Shown here: one piece after another, positions 30,967-36,553 of the stretch
How the letters are laid out: each line of letters begins with the position of its first letter
Position numbering within the stretch: position 1 is the stretch's first letter
NCBI GenBank assembly: GCA_022705575.1
Contig: JAKJED010000007.1
Coordinates: 1-37,923 of the forward strand
Length of the DNA: 37,923 nt
Direction of reading: 5' to 3'
Source of the DNA: Patescibacteria group bacterium
Lineage (GTDB): Bacteria > Patescibacteriota > Minisyncoccia > RBG-13-40-8-A
The notes under the pieces: model-generated
What the model was told of the DNA's origin: nothing
Seen by the model: the letters and a program-made list of their open reading frames with translations, nothing else
Database searches by the model: none
Program-made: the position numbers and the translations under genes

Positions 30967-31080
30967 ATGAAAGTTCGAACATCTGTAAAAAAGATTTGCA
31001 GTAAATGCAAAATAGTTCGACGTAAAAGTCGAATTTATGTTATCTGTTCAAACCCTAAACATAAACAAAGACAAGGGTAA
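30967..31080 (+). CDS. rpmJ: 50S ribosomal protein bL36
   Basis: ATG 30967 to TAA 31078-31080 encodes 37 residues: [20 protein letters not shown] and a C-terminal part ending [12 protein letters not shown]. The zinc ligands C11, C14, C27 and H32 are all present (C+ form). Length and order between infA and rpsM are canonical. Confidence 0.97.
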   Translation: MKVRTSVKKICSKCKIVRRKSRIYVICSNPKHKQRQG

Positions 31081-31088
31081 TTTTAAAT

Positions 31089-31484
31089 ATGTTAAGAATC
31101 GCCGGGATAATTGTCCCAGACAACAAAAGAATATCAATTGCTTTAACCTATATTTATGGAATAGGACCGGTTTTGAGTAAAGAAATTTTAGTTAAAGCAG
31201 GAATTGACGAAAATATTAGAACCAAAGATTTGAATGAAAATCAATCTGCAAAATTAAGAGAAATAATTGAAGGTAGCGGAAAATACAAAATCGAAGGAGA
31301 TTTAAGACGTGAAAAAATGATGAATATAAAAAGATTGAAAGAAATCGGATGTTATCGCGGAATAAGACATATTAAAGGTCTTCCGGTCAGAGGTCAAAAT
31401 ACAAAAACCAATAATCGTACCGTAAGAGGCAATAAAAGACAAACAATGGGAAGCGGAAGAAAGAAATCCGCTGAAAAAACATAA
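31089..31484 (+). CDS. rpsM: 30S ribosomal protein uS13
   Basis: A 131-residue protein (E. coli 118). It starts [20 protein letters not shown] with the H2TH part [20 protein letters not shown], and ends in the basic tail [20 protein letters not shown] followed by [15 protein letters not shown]. It sits in the 30S head and contacts P-site tRNA and uL5. It begins 8 nt after rpmJ. A copy of the TATCCGAAT...ATTCGGATA repeat follows its stop. Confidence 0.97.
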   Translation: MLRIAGIIVPDNKRISIALTYIYGIGPVLSKEILVKAGIDENIRTKDLNENQSAKLREIIEGSGKYKIEGDLRREKMMNIKRLKEIGCYRGIRHIKGLPVRGQNTKTNNRTVRGNKRQTMGSGRKKSAEKT

Positions 31485-31491
31485 GATAAAT

Positions 31492-31545
31492 TATCCGAAT
31501 GATTCGAATGATATATTCGAATCAACGAATTCGTAGATTCGGATA
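31492..31545. repeat. Dispersed repeat, copy 2, between rpsM and rpsK
   Basis: TATCCGAAT (31492-31500) and ATTCGGATA (31537-31545) are the same arms as in copy 1. The 28-nt core 31514-31541 (TATTCGAATCAACGAATTCG plus TAGATTCG) is identical to 32730-32757. ATTCGAATAAT follows at 31557-31567, 8 nt before the rpsK ATG. Confidence 0.85.
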
Positions 31546-31575
31546 TTAATTTGTGAATTCGAATAATAAAATTAT

Positions 31576-32028
31576 ATGGGAAAGAAAAAAATTATTAAAG
31601 AGACAACCGAAGAGGTAATAAAAGAAAGTGAAGTCACTGATGCTAAAATTAAAAGCAAGAAAGAAGCAAAGGGTGGTCGTCATTTAGATCGGGCAAAAAT
31701 TTATGTTCAAGCAACATATAATAATACAATTATTACAATGACGGATATGGAAGGCGAAGTAATTGCAACAGAAAGCGCAGGCGCGGTTGGATTTAAGGGT
31801 CCGAAAAAAGCAACTCCGTTTGCGGCCTCGCGTGTTCTTGAATCATTGATGAATAAAGTTAACAAAACTGGCGTAAAAGAAGTTTTTGTATATGTTAAAG
31901 GCGTTGGTTCGGGCAGAGAAGGCGCAATCAGGGCAATTGCTGGAAATGGTTTAGATATTTTAGGAATTAAAGATATTACTCCTATTCCATATAACGGTTG
32001 CAGACCAAGAAAACCACGTCGTGTCTAA
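31576..32028 (+). CDS. rpsK: 30S ribosomal protein uS11
   Basis: A 150-residue protein (E. coli 129). The conserved body begins near residue 33 (RHLDRAKIYVQATYNNTIIT) and includes ESAGAVGFKGPKKATPFAAS and the end PIPYNGCRPRKPRRV, as in all uS11. The first ~30 residues are a Lys/Glu-rich extension. It forms the platform around the mRNA exit. The start is preceded by the repeat-linked AATAAT box (31562-31567) at 8 nt, so it may have its own leaderless promoter in addition to operon transcription. Confidence 0.97.
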   Translation: MGKKKIIKETTEEVIKESEVTDAKIKSKKEAKGGRHLDRAKIYVQATYNNTIITMTDMEGEVIATESAGAVGFKGPKKATPFAASRVLESLMNKVNKTGVKEVFVYVKGVGSGREGAIRAIAGNGLDILGIKDITPIPYNGCRPRKPRRV

Positions 32029-32062
32029 TTTAATATCATAGTATAGTATTTAATATAAAAAT

Positions 32063-32695
32063 ATGATAAGAGGATCAATTTGTAAAAAATGTAGACGAGC
32101 AGGGCAAAAACTCTTTTTGAAAGAGGAGCGTTGTTTTACTCCAAAATGTGCAATGGTAAAAAAACCTTATGTTCCGGGAATGAAAGCAAAGAAACATCGA
32201 TCAGCTTTATCTGAATACGGCTCTCAATTAGCCGAAAAACAAAAAGTTAAAAGAATTTACGGCATTACCGAGAGACAATTCAGGAAATATTTTGAAGAAG
32301 CATTAAAAGCAAGAGGTGTAGTGGCAGATGTTTTAGTTAAGAAACTCGAAACCAGATTGGATAATGTTATTTTCAGATTAGGATGGGGCGGGTCAAGAGC
32401 AAAAACAAAACAAATTGTAAGTCACGGCCATATTTTATTGAATAATGTAAGAGTTAATATCCCTTCAATCAATGTTAAAAAAGGCGATGTAATTACAATA
32501 AGACAAGGAAGTCTCAAAAAGGTGTTATTCAAGGACTTGGAAGCAAAAATAAAAAAACAAACAATTCCTTCATGGCTTTCGGTGGAGAAAAAAGAAGATG
32601 GGGTTTTTAAAGTTGCGGTTATAGGAGCGCCAACCAGAGAAGAAGTTTTATTGCCAGTTGATTTAGCGATGATTGTTGAATTTTATAGTAGATAA
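32063..32695 (+). CDS. rpsD: 30S ribosomal protein uS4
   Basis: A 210-residue protein (E. coli 206). The N-terminal zinc-binding form is seen (CKKCRR...CFTPKCAM: four Cys), then LSEYGSQLAEKQKVKRIYGI and the S4 RNA-binding domain (LETRLDNVIFRLGWGGSRAK, HGHILLNNVRVNIPS). It ends in VDLAMIVEFYSR, as usual. It nucleates 30S assembly and can act as an operon regulator in other bacteria. The gap after it (95 nt) holds copy 3 of the dispersed repeat. Confidence 0.97.
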   Translation: MIRGSICKKCRRAGQKLFLKEERCFTPKCAMVKKPYVPGMKAKKHRSALSEYGSQLAEKQKVKRIYGITERQFRKYFEEALKARGVVADVLVKKLETRLDNVIFRLGWGGSRAKTKQIVSHGHILLNNVRVNIPSINVKKGDVITIRQGSLKKVLFKDLEAKIKKQTIPSWLSVEKKEDGVFKVAVIGAPTREEVLLPVDLAMIVEFYSR

Positions 32696-32709
32696 TTTTA
32701 AATAATAAT

Positions 32710-32761
32710 ATTCGAATAATATGAATCTATATTCGAATCAACGAATTCGTAGATTCGCATA
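32710..32761. repeat. Dispersed repeat, copy 3, upstream of rpoA
   Basis: It contains the same 28-nt core (32730-32757) and a right arm ATTCGCATA (32753-32761) with one change. The left arm is degraded. ATTCGTATAAT follows 11 nt later, at 32773-32783. Confidence 0.8.
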
Positions 32762-32772
32762 AAAATTCGTAG

Positions 32773-32783
32773 ATTCGTATAAT
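32773..32783 (+). promoter_or_regulatory. ATTCGTATAAT promoter-like box before rpoA
   Basis: TATAAT at 32778-32783 ends 7 nt before the rpoA ATG. It is identical to the 11-mer before the Clp ATPase gene and predicts a leaderless rpoA transcript. Confidence 0.6.
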
Positions 32784-32790
32784 ATAATTT

Positions 32791-33570
32791 ATGGAATACA
32801 AAATTTCTTTGCCATTGAAAGCAAAAGTTATTAAAAAAAGCGATAATCATGCGATTTTTGAAATCGATAATTGTTATCCCGGATACGGCATTACTATTGG
32901 CAATTCTTTTAGAAGGGTGCTTTTATCGTCTCTTCCCGGAGCTGCCATTGTTTCAATAAAAATAAAAGGGGTAAGTCACGAATTTTCTACAATCCCTAAT
33001 GTTTTAGAAGATGTAGTTCAAATAATTTTAAATTTAAAACAAGTTAGATTTAAAATACATACCGATGTCAATTCGGCAACGGCTGAACTTAAAGTAAGCG
33101 GAGAAAAAGAAATTAAAGCAAAAGATATTAAAACGCCATCCGACATAGAGGTTATTAACAAAGATGCTCATATCGCCACACTTACTAGTTCTAAAGCAAA
33201 ATTGGAGATGGAAATAGAAATTGGCACTGGATTGGGATATGTTCCGGTCGAACAAAGGGGGAAACAAAAACTGGAAATAGGATCGATTGCGTTGGATGCA
33301 ATTTATACTCCGATTAAAAAAGTGAATTATGAAGTAGAAAATATGCGTGTTGGAGATAAAACAGATTTTAATAGAATTAAAATTGATATTGAAACAGACG
33401 GGAGTATAACCCCTGAACAAGCATTTGATAGGGCGGCAGAAATTTTACTTGAACAGTTTGGAGTATTTGCTCCGGAAAAAAACATAGAGGTTGAAGAAAA
33501 GAAATCTAGTTCATCTAACGTAGGTCATTCTCGAACCAGAAAAGTAGTCAAAAAATCGAAGAAAAAATAA
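32791..33570 (+). CDS. rpoA: RNA polymerase alpha subunit lacking the C-terminal domain
   Basis: A 259-residue protein against ~310-330 for most bacteria. The N-terminal dimerisation/assembly domain is complete: GYGITIGNSFRRVLLSSLPG, EFSTIPNVLEDVVQIILNLK, VEQRGKQKLEIGSIALDAIY, and the final ITPEQAFDRAAEILLEQF at ~222-240. Instead of linker plus alpha-CTD (normally ~75 more residues with two HhH-like helices) it ends in a short Ser/Lys-rich tail, SSSSNVGHSRTRKVVKKSKK. rplQ begins 3 nt after the stop, so no frameshifted CTD is hidden. Polymerase would still assemble but would lack UP-element and many activator contacts; the basic tail might bind DNA unspecifically. Confidence 0.96.
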   Translation: MEYKISLPLKAKVIKKSDNHAIFEIDNCYPGYGITIGNSFRRVLLSSLPGAAIVSIKIKGVSHEFSTIPNVLEDVVQIILNLKQVRFKIHTDVNSATAELKVSGEKEIKAKDIKTPSDIEVINKDAHIATLTSSKAKLEMEIEIGTGLGYVPVEQRGKQKLEIGSIALDAIYTPIKKVNYEVENMRVGDKTDFNRIKIDIETDGSITPEQAFDRAAEILLEQFGVFAPEKNIEVEEKKSSSSNVGHSRTRKVVKKSKKK

Positions 33571-33573
33571 TAT

Positions 33574-33939
33574 ATGCGGCACAAAAACAAAAAACAAAAA
33601 TTAGGCAGTTCGTTTCATCAGCGCAAAGCAATTTTGCGTTCTTTGGCAAGTGCGCTAATTTTGAGGGGACGAATTTTTACAACCGAGGGTAGGGCAAAAA
33701 AAGTTAAACCATTTATCGAAAAAGTAATTTCTAAAGCCAAAAAAGATACATTGGCAAATAAAAGGTTGTTGTTAAAAGATTTTAATTTGAAAATTGTAAA
33801 TAAATTAATTAAAGACATAGCTCCCAAATATATTAACAGGTCTGGAGGGTATACTAGGATTATAAAAACAACCAACAGAAAGGCCGATTCTGCAAAAATG
33901 GTTTTTATTGAATTAGTTGATTCTGTCAAACAAAATTAG
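33574..33939 (+). CDS. rplQ: 50S ribosomal protein bL17
   Basis: A 121-residue protein (E. coli 127) with the typical N-terminus RHKNKKQKLGSSFHQRKAIL and LILRGRIFTTEGRAKKVKPF, and the end GGYTRIIKTTNRKADSAKMV plus FIELVDS. It follows rpoA after 3 nt, the canonical order. It lies around the exit tunnel of the 50S subunit. Confidence 0.97.
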   Translation: MRHKNKKQKLGSSFHQRKAILRSLASALILRGRIFTTEGRAKKVKPFIEKVISKAKKDTLANKRLLLKDFNLKIVNKLIKDIAPKYINRSGGYTRIIKTTNRKADSAKMVFIELVDSVKQN

Positions 33940-33958
33940 TTTAATAATTATAAAAAAT

Positions 33959-34318
33959 ATGACAAAAGAATACATTATTGATGCATCAGGAAAAAAGCTT
34001 GGAAAACTGGCAACGGAAATTGCTGTATATTTACGCGGAAAAAATAGTCCGGATTTTAAGGCTTATAAAATAAGCGACAATAAGGTTGTAGTTTTTAATA
34101 CATCAAAAATTGTTTATTCGGGGAATAAATTAGAAGCTAAAATTTATTATCATTTTTCCGGATACCCCGGTGGCGTTAAAGAAATTACATTAAAAAAATT
34201 AGTTGCTGAAAATCCGAATTTACCATTAAAAAAAGCCGTGAGAGACATGCTTCCTAAAAACACATTACGTGATAAAACAATGAAAAATTTAAAACTATAT
34301 GAAAAAGAAATCGAGTAA
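33959..34318 (+). CDS. rplM: 50S ribosomal protein uL13
   Basis: A 119-residue protein, shorter than E. coli (142). I place the start at the ATG at 33959 (MTKEYIIDASGKKLGKLATE), because family members begin just before 'W..IDA....LGRLA'. The in-frame upstream ATG at 33917 would overlap rplQ by 23 nt and add only a hydrophobic, low-complexity stretch. YYHFSGYPGGVKEITLKKL, AVRDMLPKNTLRDKTMKNL and LYEKE are the diagnostic motifs. Its end overlaps the start of rpsI by 20 nt. Confidence 0.95.
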   Translation: MTKEYIIDASGKKLGKLATEIAVYLRGKNSPDFKAYKISDNKVVVFNTSKIVYSGNKLEAKIYYHFSGYPGGVKEITLKKLVAENPNLPLKKAVRDMLPKNTLRDKTMKNLKLYEKEIE

Positions 34319-34811
34319 ATCCGTTGCAAGTGTAAAACGCAAACAGACGGTTTCGTCTAAATCTGAAAATTTCGGCGGAAATACAATTAAAAAATCCAAA
34401 GAATCTAAATATTTTGAAGCAATTGGTAGAAGAAAAAGAGCAATTGCTCGCGTAAGAATTTTTGCCGTTAGTCCGTCTGAATCAATAGAATCAGGAAATT
34501 TTATAATTAATGGGAAAAATTATAAAGAATATTTTCCAACCACAATTTTGCAACAAATTATAGAATTACCGTTTACGAAACTTAAATCAGAAAACAGATT
34601 TAACGGAACTGTTAAAGTCAGCGGGGGAGGTATTGCAGGACAAGCAGAAGCAGTGAGGCATGGTGTTTCAAGAGCTTTAATTTTGTTTGATGTTAATTTT
34701 AGAAAAAAATTAAAAAAAGCAGGATATTTGAAGAGAGATCCACGAGAAAAAGAACGAAGAAAGTTTGGCTTGAAAAAAGCCCGCAAAGCTCCACAGTGGA
34801 GCAAGAGATAA
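34299..34811 (+). CDS. rpsI: 30S ribosomal protein uS9
   Basis: A 170-residue protein (E. coli 130). The conserved body starts near residue 37 (KYFEAIGRRKRAIARVRIFA) and includes GTVKVSGGGIAGQAEAVRHG and ends RKFGLKKARKAPQWSKR; the terminal Arg/Lys tail reaches the P-site tRNA. The first ~36 residues form a basic, Ser/Lys-rich extension. The only ATG lies inside rplM (20-nt overlap, different frame), which implies translational coupling. It is the last gene of the ribosomal operon, and a strong terminator follows. Confidence 0.96.
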   Translation: MKKKSSKSVASVKRKQTVSSKSENFGGNTIKKSKESKYFEAIGRRKRAIARVRIFAVSPSESIESGNFIINGKNYKEYFPTTILQQIIELPFTKLKSENRFNGTVKVSGGGIAGQAEAVRHGVSRALILFDVNFRKKLKKAGYLKRDPREKERRKFGLKKARKAPQWSKR

Positions 34812-34819
34812 AGACACAC

Positions 34820-34849
34820 AAAATCCTCCGCAAATGCGGAGGATTTTTT
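34820..34849 (+). terminator. Terminator of the ribosomal operon
   Basis: AAAATCCTCCGCA (34820-34832) pairs perfectly with TGCGGAGGATTTT (34835-34847) and runs into T's. It is followed within 3 nt by the next promoter. Confidence 0.93.
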
Positions 34850-34851
34850 GC

Positions 34852-34881
34852 TTGACAAAATAAGTATTAATATGCTATAAT
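34852..34881 (+). promoter_or_regulatory. Promoter of the CAP-domain/sortase unit
   Basis: TTGACA (34852-34857), an 18-bp spacer and TATAAT (34876-34881), ending 7 nt before ATG 34889. It is the clearest leaderless candidate because both boxes are exact consensus. Confidence 0.88.
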
Positions 34882-34888
34882 CAAATAT

Positions 34889-35869
34889 ATGATAAATATA
34901 GGAAAGTGGTTTAACAGGATGTTTATCCCGAGTCAAAAAAATCTTTGGAAACCGCATATTTTTAGGCCCAAAAATTTATTTGGACTAGCGGTAATTTTAT
35001 TAGTTATAAAATTTGTGGTTTTTTCTTGGTTAGTATATTCTCCAAAGACAAGCAATTTTGCCGTAATTACCAGTTCGGAATTAATTGGATTAACTAATCA
35101 AGCACGAGCTGAACAAGGATTAGAGCCGTTAGCGGTTAGTTCTAAATTAACCGAAGCAGCCGAAAAAAAAGCAAGAGACATGGTTAATCAAAATTATTTT
35201 GCTCACACCAGTCCAGACGGATTAAGTCCGTGGTATTGGGTAACCAAGGCGGGTTATAAATATATTACTGCTGGAGAAAATTTAGCAAAAGATTTTGGCG
35301 AAAGCGAATATGTTCATCAAGCATGGATGAACTCTTCTTCGCATAGAGCAAATATTTTAAATAAAAATTTTCGGGATATAGGGATAGCTGTGATAAGGGG
35401 AGAGATAAATGGCAGGGAAACTACCGTAGCTGTACAATTTTTTGGCAAAATAGCAGCAACCAAAACTGTTGCTGTAAACGTGCCAGCAACAGTCGAAACA
35501 GAACAAATTGTTAAACCAGATGCCAATAAAATAGAAATTCCCGCAGTTGTCCCCAATATTCAGGGAGAAGAAATTGAATTATTAAAAGGTTCGGAAATTC
35601 TTAAAGAACGAGGGGTAATAAATATGGTTACCCAAGAATCAAAAAATGTTTTTGATGTTTTAATTAACAGTTCCGAAACATGGACACAAAAGTTTTATAT
35701 GCTTGTTTTGGGGCTAATCAGTTTAATTTTGATATTAAGTATTTTTGTTAATGTTAGGGTTCAATATCCGAAAATGATTTTAATGGTTGTAATTTTTATT
35801 ATTTTAATTGCAGCCATAACATCATTTAACGGTGGAGCGTTATTAAATAAAGGTATAGATATTATTTAA
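34889..35869 (+). CDS. Membrane-anchored CAP (SCP/PR1-like) domain protein
   Basis: A 326-residue protein. A transmembrane anchor lies at ~30-50 (LFGLAVILLVIKFVVFSWLV). The CAP domain is at ~62-190: LIGLTNQARAEQGLEPLAVS, YFAHTSPDGLSPWYWVTKAG, AGENLAK and AWMNSSSHRANILNKNFRDI with the conserved His/Glu set. A Val/Pro/Glu-rich linker and two C-terminal helices (~269-290, ~296-316) follow. It probably faces outward; the role of bacterial CAP proteins is generally unclear (proteolytic or lipid-binding activity has been suggested). With a TSS predicted at the ATG, the mRNA would be leaderless. An internal ATG at 34919 (MFIPSQKN) with AGGAAAG 14 nt upstream is an alternative. The sortase follows after 1 nt. 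Confidence 0.92.
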   Translation: MINIGKWFNRMFIPSQKNLWKPHIFRPKNLFGLAVILLVIKFVVFSWLVYSPKTSNFAVITSSELIGLTNQARAEQGLEPLAVSSKLTEAAEKKARDMVNQNYFAHTSPDGLSPWYWVTKAGYKYITAGENLAKDFGESEYVHQAWMNSSSHRANILNKNFRDIGIAVIRGEINGRETTVAVQFFGKIAATKTVAVNVPATVETEQIVKPDANKIEIPAVVPNIQGEEIELLKGSEILKERGVINMVTQESKNVFDVLINSSETWTQKFYMLVLGLISLILILSIFVNVRVQYPKMILMVVIFIILIAAITSFNGGALLNKGIDII

Positions 35870-35870
35870 T

Positions 35871-36485
35871 ATGAAAGAATTTTTAATTTTTCTTTTAATT
35901 TTTTTGATTGTAGCAAGTATTATTATAATTGTTTTTAATGGAAGATATATTTATTCTCAAATAAAATATGCTTATATTGGTTTACCGTCCGAATCTGAAA
36001 ACTTTAATATTGAAACTATTGTAAATTCAATAATTCAAAAAGAAGAAAAACATTTATTGCCGGAAAAAATCTATATTCCTCAAATATCCGTAGATGCACC
36101 AGTTGTTATTTCGCAAAATTTAGATGAAAAAAGTTTGCAGAAAGATCTTGAAAAAGGAGTTATTTATTTGCCGGGTTCCGCGGCTTTAAACGAAAAAGGA
36201 ACAATAATAATAATGGGACATAGTTCCGCATATCCATGGTATAAAGGAAACTATGGATCAATTTTTGCTCTGCTTAATAAACTTAATATTGGCGACCAAT
36301 TTACTATTTTTTCAGAAAATAAAAGTTTTGTTTACAGGGTTGAAGGCAAAGAGATTAAAGCACCTAAAGATTTAATATTTGAAAAAGACAAAAATAATTC
36401 GGTATTGTATTTAATCAGTTGTTGGCCGATAAATACCGCGTGGAAGAGAATTGTTATAAAAACTACTCAAATACTTGACAAATAA
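35871..36485 (+). CDS. Sortase family transpeptidase
   Basis: A 204-residue protein with an N-terminal signal anchor (~3-23, FLIFLLIFLIVASIIIIVF). The sortase beta-barrel has KIYIPQISVDAPVVIS at ~66, GVIYLPGSAALNEKGTIIIM and the catalytic His117 (MGHSSAY), Cys184 (YLISCWP) and Arg193. The TLxTC motif is relaxed to LISC. It cleaves a sorting signal and joins the protein to an acceptor on the cell surface. The subclass is unclear; it is closest in pattern to class D/E housekeeping types. It is co-transcribed with the CAP gene. The next gene, a secreted surface protein, is a possible substrate, but its C-terminus lies beyond the window. Confidence 0.92.
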   Translation: MKEFLIFLLIFLIVASIIIIVFNGRYIYSQIKYAYIGLPSESENFNIETIVNSIIQKEEKHLLPEKIYIPQISVDAPVVISQNLDEKSLQKDLEKGVIYLPGSAALNEKGTIIIMGHSSAYPWYKGNYGSIFALLNKLNIGDQFTIFSENKSFVYRVEGKEIKAPKDLIFEKDKNNSVLYLISCWPINTAWKRIVIKTTQILDK

Positions 36486-36503
36486 TTGGTAGTATGCTAT
36501 ACT
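36475..36503 (+). promoter_or_regulatory. Promoter of the surface-protein gene
   Basis: TTGACA (36475-36480), a 17-bp spacer and TATACT (36498-36503). The -35 box lies within the last codons of the sortase gene. Confidence 0.85.
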
Positions 36504-36521
36504 TATAGTATATAAGCATTA

Positions 36522-36536
36522 AGCGTCTATGACGCT
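36522..36536 (+). promoter_or_regulatory. 5'-leader stem-loop
   Basis: AGCGTC (36522-36527) and GACGCT (36531-36536) around TAT, near the expected 5' end of the leader and 17 nt before the ATG. It may protect the mRNA 5' end or tune translation. Confidence 0.5.
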
Positions 36537-36553
36537 AAAATTTATATAAAATT

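Noticed and set aside
33917-33958. Upstream start for rplM
   Set aside because: It adds 14 non-conserved residues and overlaps rplQ; the conserved uL13 N-terminus begins at 33959.
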